Of a stretch of DNA of 64,000 nt, positions 1 through 20,500 are shown piece by piece. The position numbers were made by a program, and so were the translations under genes. Under the pieces are notes generated by a model that worked only from the letters and a program-made list of their open reading frames with translations, did no database searches and was not told where the DNA came from. Source of the stretch: Chondrilla cf. caribensis (lineage: Eukaryota; Porifera; Demospongiae; Chondrillida; Chondrillidae); NCBI GenBank assembly GCA_964020155.1, contig OZ026561.1, positions 1,879,047 through 1,943,046 on the forward strand, written 5' to 3'. The stretch's first letter is position 1. Each line of letters begins with the position of its first letter.

Positions 1-470
1 TTTCTAACATGCTACCATGCTCACAAATGTCAGTGGCTGGTTGACTTGATCCCGAGGCTACAACTATGAGTGGTTCATATTTAGTCTTAGAAAAATGTGC
101 AGAAAATGGCAAACTCAGTCAGTTGTCAGTCATGTTACTCTACAAAATTCATTGGGAACGGGGGCTTTAGAACTGTTCTCAGAAAAGTATTACTGTGCAT
201 AGCTGATACTGCGTATGCTGAGGAAAGTTCTTGTAAAGCTGTACATAATGTTATTATGGTCAATAATACATAAAAAACATCTCCCACAATCATATTATGT
301 CAAGCCACCCACTTATAGTCCAACAGATACAATTCTTAATATACGGGCATTAACCTGAGAAGTATGTGTTATTTACTGTTATCCATAACCGCAGCATGTA
401 ACTATATTATGGTTACTGCGATGTAACTAGTTCACAAACGACATTAAACATGTCCATTTTTTGCTTATAG
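1..470 (+). other. Last intron of gene 1 (partial)
   Basis: No coding signal is seen. From about position 85 the sequence is similar to 8455-8928, the intron before the last exon of gene 2, so the 3' ends of both genes were duplicated together with the intron. Confidence 0.7.
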
Positions 471-814
471 ATTCCAATGAGGCAAGCCAAGTATCCAATG
501 ATTCTAGAGCTGGTCTAGATTCTTTCTATGCCGTATCCAGCTCGATCATGCTTTTGATTGTGGTTTGTGTGATAGTTGCTGTAGTGGTGTGGTTAGTGAA
601 GAAGAGGGCAAATAAGCATAAGAAGCTTGTGGAACCCACCATCACATTTTTAGGACGTCAGGAGGAAGATGAGTCTCCTGTTGGTGATCATACCTTGCAT
701 TTCGAAAACACCTATCAGGAAGTTCAAAGCTTTGACCTGACAGTGAAGAATCCTTCGTTTTCTTTGAAAGGAGAGGAAAATGATGCAATCAAATTTGATG
801 AAACTTCCACATAA
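471..814 (+). CDS. Gene 1, last exon: transmembrane helix and cytoplasmic tail
   Basis: This is the last exon of a family member whose other exons lie before the window. It follows a TTGCTTATAG acceptor in phase 1 and ends at TAA (812-814). The order is: a short juxtamembrane stretch (ASQVSNDS), a hydrophobic helix of about 20 residues rich in Val and Ile, a basic stop-transfer stretch (KKRANKHKK), then an acidic tail of about 65 residues with NTYQEV and NPSF. It closely matches the last exon of gene 2 (8929-9275) and is more distant from that of gene 3 (27690-28015). This is the topology of a type I receptor with a short signalling or sorting tail. The function of the tail is inferred only. 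Confidence 0.88.
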
Positions 815-1885
815 ACTTATAAATCAAGATTACTTCTGCTCAGTCGGTTTGATAATTTAGTAGTGATAAGTAGTGTCAAACAGTAGCTCCACAATTAGAG
901 AATCTGACAGATTTGGTGTGCTTTGTAGAATTTCATTGGATTTCATAATCTAATGTTACATTAGTTCTGAATTCGAAATACTTACTATTTGCTACTAATG
1001 CATTACACACTAGCAGTTGCACTTGATCTGCCCCTCCTGCTTATACCATGCCAATCGATCTATTACTGTACAAATCAAAATTATCTAAATTGGAAACAGA
1101 GCCAGGCCTTTTAAAGGTATTGGCACCTGAACCAGAAGTGACCCATGGTATATTATAATTTTGTTGTTATTTATATCTAAAGCTAAATAAGATCTGTAAA
1201 CATTAGGTCGTACTGATATAGACATGTAGTTTGTCCATGCTCCAATATACTGTGAATTGCCTGTCAAACTTCAGCTATCCAAGCTTGGAATGATTACTTT
1301 TATTTTCCAAGATTACAAGAAAACTTCAAACCACTACTATTTTATTGCAGAATAAGTAATAAGCTAAATGACTTCTGGCTATTGTGAGTGATTACTACAC
1401 TGATCATGAAATAAAGTAAATCATGAAACACTATCAAAAGTGCATGTTGAGTAACTGGAAGGAATTAGTTAATGATGCATTTGTCAGATGGAAAATTCAT
1501 CTTATTATATTCAGTTGAAATAGTGGTAGTACGTTACTGTTGAGAATATCGCCTATAATAGCAATATTTATTTCCCATAGAAACATCATGCTTTGTCACA
1601 GCCTTGTATACATGACCTTATAATAAAATGTCATGAAAAATTCAACATTTATAATTATGTTCTGACATAGGTATGACAGGTTGATAGTTTAATAAATACA
1701 ATGACCTCATAACAGGCTTTTATATTTATATTATATATTATATATTATATATATTTTTAATTTATATAACAACTTTGCACATCATCTACTACAACGCTAC
1801 TATGTATATTAATTACATGCTTATGTAAACTTATTAAAGTGCAACCCTGCATGTATATAGCCACTTCTTACAACATGATATCAAC
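815..1885 (+). other. 3' flank of gene 1, duplicated after gene 2
   Basis: This is non-coding. It holds the 3' UTR and downstream sequence of gene 1 and is similar, with gaps, to 9276-10104 after gene 2. Shared landmarks include the run after the stop codon, the AATTATGTTCTGACA stretch near 1650 and the end point CATGATATCAACTT. An AATAAA at 1410-1415 is a possible polyadenylation signal. No signal-peptide exon like those of genes 3 and 4 is found, although gene 2 starts just downstream. Confidence 0.6.
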
Positions 1886-1904
1886 TTATCATGTTGATAT
1901 CATG
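1874..1904. repeat. Perfect inverted repeat at a duplication breakpoint
   Basis: The arms CATGATATCAAC (1874-1885) and GTTGATATCATG (1893-1904) are perfect complements separated by 7 bases. The left arm is also where the similarity between the 3' flanks of genes 1 and 2 ends (compare 10088-10103). Confidence 0.85.
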
Positions 1905-9275
<7,371 letters not shown>

Positions 9276-10104
9276 ACTTATTAATCAAGATTACTTCTGC
9301 TCAGTCGGTTTGATAATTTAGTAGTGATAAGTAGTGTTCAACAGTAGTTCCACAATTAGAGAATCTGACAGATTTGGTGTGCTTTGTAGAATTTCATTGG
9401 AATATATAATGTTACAGTAGTTCTGATTTGAAATAATTGCTATTAATTTTGCTACTAATGCATTACACACTACCAGTTGCCCTCGATCCGCCCCTCCTGC
9501 TTATACCGATTCATCTATTACTGTACAAATCAGAATTATAAGAATGGAAATCAGAGTAGGCCATAGTGTATATTATAATTTTGATGTTTTTCATCTCTAA
9601 AGACCAATAAGATTAGTAAACATTAGGACTTACTGATATAGCCATTTACATGTAGTTTGTCCATGCTCCAATATCTTGTGAATTGCCTGTCAAAACTTCG
9701 GCTATCCAAGTCTCGAATAATTACTGTTAATTTTAAAAGAAAAATTCAAACCGGTACTACGTATTTTATTGCACAATAAATAATAAGCAAAATGACTTCC
9801 AGCTATTGTGAGTTATCACTATCTGAGAAAAAGTAAATCATGGAAACACTCAATAGTGAACTTTGTCATGAACAATTCAACATTTATAATTATGTTCTGA
9901 CAAAGGTATGACAGGTTTGTTGATAGTTTAATATATACAACAACCTTATAACAGGCTAGGCTTTATATAACAACTTTGTACAACATCTACTACAACACTA
10001 CTACGTAATATTGATTACATGCTTATGTAAACTTAACAACGTGTAACCTAACATGTATATACTATATACTACTATATACTTCTTATAACATGATATCAAC
10101 TTGA
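9276..10104 (+). other. 3' flank of gene 2, duplicate of the gene 1 flank
   Basis: It aligns to 815-1885 with several deletions, starting right after the stop codon (AAACTTAT, ATCAAGATTACTTCTGCTCAG). The similarity ends at CATGATATCAACTT near 10100, after which a GT repeat starts. Confidence 0.75.
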
Positions 10105-10280
10105 GTGTGCATGTGTGTGTGTGTATGTGTGTGTGTGTTCACGTTTGCTGTCCACAGGACCAGAACTAACTTCCCTCTCAGTTTTGTACCCAATTTTGGG
10201 ATGGCGTGAACGGAAACGGCAGCTACGGAACTAGGACTAGAACTAGGTGTGTGTGCGTGCGTGCGTGCGTGCGTGTGTGC

Positions 10281-10315
<35 letters not shown>

Positions 10316-10318
10316 CGC
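10104..10318. repeat. Two GT-rich microsatellite blocks
   Basis: TG repeats at 10104-10140 and a TG/CG mixed block at about 10245-10316 flank about 100 bases of unique sequence. Open frames here are repeat artefacts (THTHTH). Confidence 0.85.
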
Positions 10319-11488
10319 GGACACATGTTTGTGAATACTGGATGGAGTGGTAAATAATAAAAATAATTTCAATGAGGCATTGTATGTACTTACTTTCATA
10401 CATATTGTACAGTGTGTAGATATATAGCTGCAGAAAAACTTGATTATCATAGTAATAATTCATCAACATAGAACGTTGATGAACATTGAGATGATTGTGG
10501 GTGCAATATAATAGTGATAATCATTGCTGTTGTATATATTGTTATATATAATATATTGTTATATATATTGTTATTATAATTAATCATTGCTGTTGTATAT
10601 ATTGTTTGTGAAGCTATGAGACAAACCATTAAGCACTATTGCAGATCACATCATGTAATCTGCCTTTTGCTAAATCAACTCTACATGGAGATGACTGGTG
10701 TCATGGACCCGGACCATTAAACAATGAAATATTTTTAATTGCTAACCTCCCAAGAATTCTTTTTAGAAAATATAAAGATTATCTTTATTATTTAATTAAT
10801 TTTATCATTGTAAAATTACTGGGAGTGTAACAATATTATGGGAACTTAAATATATTGGTATGGCATCCGTTACCATAGAAACAGTACTATTATCCAGCAA
10901 TTTTATAATGTAGAAAGCGTTAGCAACAGTATATAGTGTTAGCAACAGATGCTATGCTGGTTTAGACGTGGACACTCAGGTAGTATGACATATACACTCG
11001 CCCTCGGGACTCAGTATTTTATATGTCATAATGCCCTCGTGCCCATATCTTAACTACTAAATACTTTTCGAAAATTTTTATAACATTATACATGTCATTC
11101 TTATGTCACATGATTGATTGCATACACTGGGAGAGTGAAAATGGCTTCATTTATAGCCTTGGTCCAGGCTTTGTGTGAAATCTCAGTCGATTGCTCTAGC
11201 CCTGGTCAACTCGCTTTATATTTGTCAATGAGATGGATGAAAATGGGGGGTGCTTTGATCATACCAATCTCCATGTATACATATATATTCCTATTATGAA
11301 GTTCAACACGTTTTTCGTCTCCAGAGAACACAATAGTTACTTTATGTACTCTGTACAAAAATGACTAAAATGAACACCAAGTCTTGAATCAGATGAATTG
11401 CAGTCCAGACTAGGTGGTGAGAAATGGCATTGCAACTGAAGGTAATCTATTAGCAGTAGCTCCCGAGCCACCTGTGGTTGTTTTTATA
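10319..11488. other. Non-coding spacer between genes 2 and 3
   Basis: No gene is seen. A short duplicated stretch (ATTGCTGTTGTATATATTGTT near 10523 and near 10585) is present. The stretch at 10958-11018 is weakly similar to 34820-34895. Confidence 0.5.
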
Positions 11489-11830
11489 GCTACAACCATC
11501 ACGTGTGTACCTCAATACAAGGAATGTATCACTATGTAATACTTACTGTAGGAGATAGCATCTGTGTATACTTTCAGAGGACTGTATGCTGAAATTGCAA
11601 AAAATTGTTTATCAGGTTACAAACTTCCTCGTACGGGTTTGTTATCACATTGTAGTGCATTGCACCACTAGATGATAAGGTTGCTCAAGTGGCAAGATTA
11701 TACATATACACTCCCTTGTTATATATTGCACAACTTACCGATGTGTTGATAATGGATGCATATATACATGGTATTCTGTTGCATGGGGGTGTATAGCGAG
11801 TTTAAATTTCCCATGTATCTATGCAGGTAG
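11489..11830. repeat. Local repeat, copy 1
   Basis: It starts GCTACAACCATCACGTGTGTACCTC and contains CATTGTAGTGCATTGCACCACTAGATGATAAG-like sequence (about 11650). The same order of segments recurs at 13028-13372 with about 80-90% identity by eye. Confidence 0.7.
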
Positions 11831-12089
11831 TAGAGTTTGTCACTATCATCCCCTGAAGGGTAATTCAATGCAGGGTATCATTCCTGTCTATACCATAGTC
11901 TATGATGGTACTTGACATGTGTACACTTGAGGTGGAGCACCCGTGGATGAGAAAGGTAATAATACCATCACGTTTTATTATGTACTGTACATGATTGATA
12001 CAGCTTACTTACGTCATTCACAATTATACATGTACTTTTAAGAAAGTTGAATGAATAATAATTTGCTTTTTGATTCAACAAACTGTGGT

Positions 12090-12227
12090 AAAGCTGTGTT
12101 CCTGTCCATCACCAACCAATGACTCCAAAACTTTAATGGATCATATTTTGAGGGTATATGTAAACTGGTAGCAGACTGACATACTCCTGTAACAGTGGTT
12201 GCACCTTATCAGGAAGTAGCTATAGGG
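12090..12227 (+). pseudogene. Dead K-type CCP exon
   Basis: The stretch TTCCTGTCCATCACC, GGTAGCAGACTGACATACTCC, TGTAACAGTGGTTGCACC and TCAGGAAGTAGCTATAGG matches K exons. There is an extra insertion near 12155, a frameshift, a TGA where the module has AATGGC, no acceptor, and the last quarter is missing. Confidence 0.88.
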
Positions 12228-12447
12228 CATTGGCCCTATTGTCCAAGTAACTGATTGTACCGGTACAACAGATTCCAAAATGTCTTCATGATTTTGTGAA
12301 GAAAAGAAAAGTGTGAAGAAGGCTGTAACTGATCCCATTTGATTTGGTTGGTTCTAATAGTCTTGTATGCCATTGTATGCATCGTACAAACATTCCAATG
12401 CAGATTGCACATTGATGTATATTTATGCCATTGGACTGGATATACTT

Positions 12448-12533
12448 GTGTGTGTGTGTTTGTGTGTGTACGTGTGTGTGTGTGTGTGTGTGTGTAAGTA
12501 TGTGTGTATGTGTGTGTGTGTGTGTGTGTGTAA

Positions 12534-12592
<59 letters not shown>

Positions 12593-12617
12593 CGCGTGCA
12601 TGTGTGTGTAATGTGTA
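12448..12617. repeat. GT microsatellite
   Basis: About 170 bases of TG repeat with interruptions (GTAAGTATG twice). It explains the long VCVC and THTH frames on both strands here. Confidence 0.92.
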
Positions 12618-12790
12618 ATGTGTGTAATATGTTCATGTGTGTGTTTACTAATCATTCATCAGCATAGAACCGTTATTAGATAGGATCTTTGTTGTTCACA
12701 ATTTATGAAGCAGAAACTTGTACATGGATGAATCTAATGTAGTTCTTGATGAATTTCTGAGTACTTGTGTATGATATCATATTTAATTTA

Positions 12791-12895
12791 GCTACAACCA
12801 CAGCATCTGTACCTCACTGTAAGGCATGCATCACCATGTAATACTTAGCGTAGGAGTTAGCTTCTATGTATGTTCTTCATGCTGAGATTGCAAAA
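12791..12895. repeat. Local repeat, copy 2 (partial)
   Basis: GCTACAACCACAGCATCTGT to GCTGAGATTGCAAAA. It is almost identical to the start of copy 3 and is cut off by the half fold-back element that follows. Confidence 0.75.
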
Positions 12896-12913
12896 GCCTC
12901 ATTGGGCCTCATT

Positions 12914-13021
12914 CAATAAACTTGCAGCTGTTGCAGCTGATACCTCATTGGGTTTACAAATTTGTGGACCCAAGCCTGATTCCTTTTATAATCAAAATGT
13001 ACATTACAAAATGGAAGGTGT
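12914..13021. mobile_element. Right half of a fold-back element
   Basis: CAATAAACTTGCAGCTGTTGCAGCTGAT to AAAATGGAAGGTGTT matches 50328-50433, the right half of the full fold-back element in gene 4. The left inverted arm is absent. Confidence 0.8.
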
Positions 13022-13027
13022 TATTAA

Positions 13028-13372
13028 CTACAACCACAGCATCTGTACCTCACTGTAAGGAATGCATCACCATGTAATACTTAGCGTAGGAGTTAGCTCC
13101 TATGTATGTGCTTTTATGCTGAGATTGCAAAAGTTGTATTCTTTTTTTCAGACTTCCTTATCTGAGTTTGTTATCACATTGTAGTGCATTGCACCACTAG
13201 ATGATAAGATTGTGCAGACTGGCAAGATTATACGTATTCACTACCTTGTTATTATATAACTTGACAATGTGGTGATAAAGGATACATATATGCATGGTAT
13301 TCTGTTGCAGGGTCAGGAGGAGTATATCAAGTTTAAAACTCCCAAAATATCCCCATGTACAGGCAGGGTATC
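13028..13372. repeat. Local repeat, copy 3
   Basis: It is near-identical to copy 2 over the first 105 bases and parallels copy 1 throughout. It includes the CACATTGTAGTGCATTGCACC segment and GGTATTCTGTTGCA. Confidence 0.75.
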
Positions 13373-13860
13373 ATGTTACACCACACTCAGTAATATTATA
13401 TTATGATTGTACCCAACACTCAAGCCACTATGCAATATGCTTATGGGCATGTATCATAATAATATTAAATATATTGCTGTATGTACATGATAGCAGGGTT
13501 TTTCTCTAGGGTACCTCAACAATCTCATTGCTACATTACAATCAATAATACCCATGAATCTCAATTATCGCATACAGCAACTATTCAATTCATGGATATG
13601 TCATTGATTAATATAGTAATGATGCAATGATATAGTACTGTTATCATAATTATAGTCACAGTGTCGAATATATTACATTACATGTGTACTCATAATCTGC
13701 TATAGTCTGAGCATGCCATTAGGAATCCAATTTTTGAATTTGGTTGCTTTTTAGCTAGTTATTAGAGTACAAATTTAAGTGGTGGTTTAATGGGTAATGA
13801 AATCAATTGATTGTCCCTAGCTAATCACCATAACTGCTGTGATCACAATAATATATATAT

Positions 13861-13903
13861 GTGTGATAGTTGCTGTGGTTGTGTGCTTATTGAAGAGAAG
13901 GGT
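13861..13903 (+). pseudogene. Fragment of a dead transmembrane exon
   Basis: GTGTGATAGTTGCTGTGG to GGG is a near-identical match of about 43 bases to 9026-9069, the core of the transmembrane helix of gene 2 (VIVAVVVCLLKR). The flanks do not match, so only a relic is left. Confidence 0.85.
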
Positions 13904-14278
13904 TTATATTTGAGCAATAGCCATTATAGACACAAGAGTGGTACATCCAGCTTCTTTCTATTTCTATCATTACTACTATCAATATAATAAATTTAATTGC
14001 CCCGAAGTTTTTGTGGCACAAGGAATAATCAATTTGGATTAAATTTGCTACAATTATTGACCAAGTAAGGTGACTCTACATAGGTCTTCTTCATCGTTGC
14101 AATTTAAATGCCTCAAGCATAACTCAGCATGAGTAGTACAACTACCATTGGATAGCTTATCATGTGTACCTTGTGTGTCTACCAACTGTGAGAGTGTAGT
14201 TATGCTGTGGTTGTATGGTGACAGGATACTCCCACATCAGCATAACATGAATGTTTCCGGCCTCATCCTAAGACTTAG

Positions 14279-14285
14279 TATAAAG
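14279..14285 (+). promoter_or_regulatory. Candidate TATA box of gene 3
   Basis: TATAAAG lies 95 bases before the start codon. The leader after it (CATTAGGATAGGACAGAGCTGGAG) resembles that of gene 4 (CATTGGTATAGGAAAGAGTTGGAG), which supports a shared promoter region. Confidence 0.55.
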
Positions 14286-14373
14286 TGGCATCAACTTGTT
14301 AACTCTCCCATTAGGATAGGACAGAGCTGGAGGATTGGATTGGAATCCTGAATCCTGAAGAGTCCTGACCAAC

Positions 14374-14434
14374 ATGAAGCACTGTTTCATTTTTCTCTCA
14401 CTATTCTTTGCTTTCTCTTTTGTTCCTGGTGGAG
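14374..14434 (+). CDS. Gene 3 exon 1: signal peptide
   Basis: MKHCFIFLSLFFAFSFVPGG is a short hydrophobic secretion signal. It ends in phase 1 at GGAG|GTGATT. It is homologous to the first exon of gene 4 (MKHCFIFLPSLF), which supports this start. Confidence 0.88.
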
Positions 14435-14453
14435 GTGATTCCCATAATATATA

Positions 14454-14526
<73 letters not shown>

Positions 14527-17500
14527 GTGTCTAGAATCTAATTTTACTGTGGTCAAGCAATTGTATAAGAGTACTTGTCAATTCAATTTAATACTGTATG
14601 CTTATTTCTTTAAGGAGCAAGCTGTTCATGTCCACATCCTCCCTCTTATGGATACACGAGCGGTTGCTCTGGATCTGTCTCCCCGGGACATGTGATTGAC
14701 TACTACTGTTCTGGTCAATATAATCTCGCAGGGGATCGAAGTAGAATGTGTCAAGAAAATGGTACATGGACAGGAAGTGCCCCATCTTGCGTTAATGGTA
14801 AATTTATACCTCATGCACGTACTGCAGCACAGATTAAAATTGCAATACAAAAGGCCCAGCTCATACACAATTAATACGCGCTATATATAGCTATTTGAAT
14901 TTAGGCACAGTGAGGCACTTGACAAAGAATTAAGAGTATTTCCAGGAGATCATACTTGTGCACCGTGCTGTGGGAGTAGATTCTTGCTGGAGCCGAGGTT
15001 TATAATCGGAAGTAGAGTCGTTGGCGATAAATTCCTTGCAGCGTCTTTGGACTATGGTGGCCGAGAAGGGTCACACGGGCCGACCTTGCACGAACCGTGA
15101 AAAGATGCATTGGACTTTCTCCGGCGTGGCGATACGTATACATTAGACTTATATAGTATGGATACCGGATATTTACAATGTAAGGTAAAATGGGGTAACT
15201 TCGGGATAACTTCTGAAACGGTTACTTATTTCCCATAGTAGATAAGTGACAGGCATCAAATTTGGTTGTCAGGTACTACCACCTGTACAGACTAGATTTA
15301 CCACTAAAGGACCGAATCGAGTTGGTAGTTTTGGAGATACCGACCAAAGTCTAACGTGCGCCAGAAATTGGTGGGCGGGGTTACTTCGGGAATTTCGAAA
15401 ATGGAGGATTAACGACGATATCTTCGAGGAAGAAGCGAAAACTTCGGTACACATGGAGGAAATACGGCAATTGCAGGCAAAAACAATCGATTTCACAATC
15501 ATTCATCAAAATGTTTGACGTTTAGTATGTGTGTTGGCGATTATAGCGATATATGTTTTACGATGCTACTGCTACTTCTATAGTTTAAAATGGCACAAAT
15601 GACCTTCTCGAACATGTTTGTAACTGTAAGCTGAATTTTATTGTTAGCGAACGCCTAATTAAGTGATTTTAGAGCCTAGGATAAAGTTTTGTTGGAGTAA
15701 TTTTTGATAAAGGTGAACCGCGTTCGCTCTCTACTGCCGTAAGGGAGACGTCAGACGGATCAACTTTACGTGCGGGATTCGCCACACGATCAGTATTGTT
15801 GGTGCCGGAGTTTATGTGAATAACTTATTGTAACCTAAAGTTATAGTCGCTAAAAGTCAAATTTCCGAAGTTACCTTTTTACCATTTTACCTTATGTGTA
15901 TTGCGCTAATCAGTTAAATATGGCCGATCGTAGAAAAGCCGATCGCGAGAATAGGAAATTGTGCTACAAATCGAGTACAAAAGCTACGGCGAAGGTAAAA
16001 TGTCTAGCGAAGGTTCTTTTAAACCTGAAAAGAAGCACAGAGTAAAAAAGAGCGGGAGGCGACTTTTTTCATCTTGAATGACTTGTTTTTGTATGTTTGT
16101 ACGCACGCAGGCTGCCATTGTATAATTGTAGTGATCTTCTTCCCGTTCAAAAGAGCCTACAGCTTACCGTTATGTTATATCCATCACATGCAAATATAGT
16201 GTTAGGACAAATAATAATTGATGATTTGATTATTTCATTGATTTCAGAAGTAATCGAGTGACATGATATACTATGATAGGAAGCCACCCCACCTTAATGC
16301 TAATAGCCTTCACTGAAAGGGTTTGGGGTTGCATTTGGAGTGGGTGCACCCAAAATGTGAGGAATGTTAACACTCCACATGAAGTGTATTCAGTGGCTAG
16401 TTAGTCTTATGAAGTGGGAGTGGATTTTTGGCTATGATATGCCCACTCAATTACTTTGGGTGATTAATTGATCAGGCAATTGATTACTATGCACTGATAA
16501 TAGATTAGAATGTCAGTCAATTCCCACCTTAAAGTAATTCTGGTATTATAATATGTTCATCAAATTCTGTGCAAGCATGAAGAAAACTATGGATTGGTGT
16601 TCATGTCTGATGTACATGCATGTTTATGCAGGTTGTCCTTGCCCAAGTATACAAAATGGATACACTTCTTCCTGCTCTACATACCGAAGATTCTATAGCT
16701 ATATATACTACTACTGTAACAGTGGATATCATCGTGTTGGTAGTAACTATGGAATCTGCCGCTCTGGTATATCCTGGTCACCAAGCCCTCCAACATGTGT
16801 GAAAAGTTAGTTTGTTGTACGTTGCATTGCAATTCATCCTGATATAATCTCACCTTCCATTGTTATCGTACATACATAGGTACCCCTTGTCCATGTCCAC
16901 CTGCTCCAGCTAATGGTACAACATCATATTGCTCCGGAACAGCCAGTGTTAATTGGAACCTTTACTACTATTGTAACAGTGGTTACTACCGAGAAGGGAG
17001 TAGTTACAGAAAGTGTCTTCCTTATGGCAATTGGACTGAAGCACCAACTTGTGAAAGAAGTTGGTTGATTTAATGATAATATTATTAATCACCTATTCTC
17101 AATTATATGAAAATTTTACTGTTGTATGTAGTCAAACCGTGTCCCTGTCCATCATCACCCGCCAATGGCTTCACAAGCTGTAATGGATCTCATCTTGCTG
17201 GTACTGGTAGCAGGGTGACATACTCCTGTAACAGTGGTTACTACCTATCAGGAAGTAGCTATAGGACATGTCAAACAAGTGGTAATTGGACAGGAACATC
17301 TCCAATTTGCATTCAAGGTGAAAGAAGTTTTGTTGTGAACCTTACATGTCTAAGATGGAATATGTTTGCATCTGTTTCATTGTAGCTAGTGCATGTATGT
17401 TTTCAAATTGTATCTTTTTGTTCACTCAAATCCGGTCACTCACTGTGAAGCATGTAATAATCTTTCATTCAAAGTCTTGAACATGTTAGTTTAAATCAGG

Positions 17501-20500
17501 TTTCCAAAGATTGTGGTTGGGCTGGATAGATAACAAATTAAGAATCAAGTTTCAAATTCTTTCTGATTTCAGATTAACTTTCTTATTTAGTACAAAATTA
17601 AAGTACAAGATATTATCCTTTTTCTGAATCGGCAATAGTCCTGCAAAGTTTGCAAATGGTTCACATTACTGCCAATAGTATTCTTGTAAATTATTCCTAT
17701 TTATATCTTGTAGGATGTACATGTCCAACTGCACCATTGAATGGATACACAAGATCTTGTAGTGGTACAGATCCTGTTGGATCCTCTGTTCGGTACTACT
17801 GCTACAGTGGATACACTCTTATTGGTAGTTCTTCCTATAGTTACTGTCGGAGTGGAGGCAATTGGAGTACAACTAAACCTACTTGTCAGAAGAGTGAGTA
17901 CCTGTGATCTGTAATTTTGTTGAATGATAATTTCTATAATAATACTATTTTGTTCCAATTGAAATTTCAATGAAATATTATTTCTATCCTATGACCTATC
18001 TTATTTTACATATAAAAATAAATGATAAGTAATGATATAACTACAATAATACATTGAACAAATATTTACAATTAGGTAAAATACACATAAATTTGTATAT
18101 GTACACATATTTTACAATTAAATCAAATATATTGTTTATTTATTGTGTAATTTATCGAGGACTAAAATTCACTATCTACCACTAAGTGACTTATGGTTAT
18201 CAAAATTATGTAATTGATGTAAAACAATTATGAGTCAGAGGTCCAAACTCCAAGCACTTCAAAATAGTCTTATAATAGTTTTGCATTCAGATGACGAAGA
18301 CGAAATGTCCCACTAAGTAATTTAATTTGAATGATATTTGAAGTTCAAAAATTTGCTCAATGTAGCTATATATAAGCCCCAGATATTTAAAACTCTATCA
18401 TCACTCAAAGCCATGCAGCAATTCTAAATAAATCTACATGATATTCTGCTGTAATGCTATACATGTCATGTAGAAATTGCACTATATAACACCCTTTGTT
18501 GTGCAATGTATAAAGTTTCTTAGATAAAATCAGGGCAATGACAATAAATTCAAACCTTAAAAAGATTGAAAGGTATATCAAAGGGTTCCAAACATGTTTA
18601 TGTACCAAATTATGTAAACATTGCATAATCTATTCAGTCTTTGATAACTACTATCACCCTCATCCTACAGGAACCTGTTCATGTCCTGCATATCCATCCA
18701 ATGGTTACACCAGTTACTGCTCAGGAAGTAGATCTGTTGGAAATACAATTTACTACTATTGTTACAGTGGATATAGCCGTGTAGGGGATTTTTCCAGAAG
18801 ATGCCAGTATGGTGGCAATTGGACTAGGAGTGCTCCTGTTTGTTTAAGAAGTGAGTTGTGTGTTTGCTTGTAAAGATGTGAGATTTTCTGAGAAAGTTGG
18901 TTAATTTATAAAGTCTTTATGAGATTCCCATGTCATAGTCAAGCTAACATTGCAGTGCCATTACAATTACAACAAATGTAATATGTCTCTTATGTAAGAA
19001 AATTGATTAAATATTGCTATCAGCAGTTGAAATTGAAATAAGAACATCATTGTACATGTATGTATCTATATATGGATTGACAAGACCAGCTTATAATAAT
19101 TAAATTTTATCATCCATAGCCAGGTTGGTGCATGTACATATTATATACCATTCTTATGGGTCTTTTAATAGCAGCTATAACTCTAGGCCTTAAGACAAAT
19201 ATTATAATTATCTTAATATTATACTATATCCTACATCAATCTCACTCCATGCATTGAATCCATATAAATTAAATCTAATTTTGTAAGCAGTACATTTATC
19301 ATTCCTTGCAGCTTGTAACATTCTATGGTATTTTAGCAATTTGGTCTTTTCCACTTTATAGATGCTCAGTGTCCATGTCCCTCACCGCCAGCTAATGGAA
19401 CCATATTGTCCAACTGTTCTGGACATCAGTCCTTTGGCTCCTATTTATACTTTTCCTGTGATTCTGGCTTTTACCAGTCTAGTGGTAATACTGCCAGAAG
19501 GTGTTCACCTGGTGGGATGTGGAGTGGAAGTGATCTGGTGTGTGAGAAAGGTCAGGTGATAGCAGTAATTATGATGCTTAGAAGAATATATTATTTTAAT
19601 ATTTATAAATTTGCCTTTAGCATATTGTGTGTATAATATCATATCAATGTATACTACATGATCATTTGTGATATATATCTACGTTAAATGTATAATGTCC
19701 AGTATGTAAATATATTCGTATTCATCATTTACAGGTTGTGTCAACATCTACATATAATTTACTATATGCTATAATATGATATTTGACTGTGTTTCCTCTA
19801 CCAATATCAGAATGTATTATTATTGTGTCCAATTGATAGTTACATTCTTGCTTCAATTTATTTAGACCAACCTTGTTCCTGTCCACCTTCTCCAACCAAT
19901 GGATCAATGAACTGTAGTGCAAATGATGAACTAGCTGCTTATAGTCTTCTACATTATGAGTGTGACACTGGATATCATGTTGTTGGTAATGGGTTCAGAT
20001 CATGTCAACCTAATGGAAATTGGACTGGGAGTACTCCAGTCTGTGAGAAAGGTGAACTTGTATAGCATACGTTGTAACTACAGTAATTGCATTGATGTAG
20101 TACTGCTTTTAGTGTAGATGACTGATGACTGTCCCTTAAATTCAATTTGATTGCATGTATCATGCAATGTATTTGTACAAATTCAGCTTACGTGACAGCT
20201 AATGGTGGGACTCAAAGCCTTTCGATGCATTCAAATTTGATCGCACATTCCAATTTCCAAGTTACCGTAGAAAAATAAACTTGATCTACTTGATACAGAG
20301 AACTTGTACACCTCGTGAATATTAACAAATTAGTGGTGATCAGTGATAATTATTGATTATCAAAAAGGATGCATCGTGCTACAAGATCAGTTATTTTTAC
20401 TTAATATGTTATATGAATTGCTCCAAAATGACCAGATAGGTTTCTTATTCAGTCCGTGTTACAGTTATTTGGGAAGGAGGAACTGATTTGTTTGTTAAGT

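Noticed and set aside
1400..1460. ATGAAACACTATCAAAAG near 1419 as a signal-peptide exon of gene 2
   Set aside because: It starts like the MKH signal exons but continues polar, with no hydrophobic core, and is not kept in the duplicated copy near 9838.
12236..12667. Open frames of up to 139 codons around 12.2-12.7 kb
   Set aside because: Pure dinucleotide repeat; no homology, no splice context.
15246..15518. A 90-codon frame in the second intron of gene 3
   Set aside because: It lies inside the inverted-repeat element, matches no transposase motif and is overlapped by an equal frame on the other strand. It is probably chance in less AT-rich sequence.
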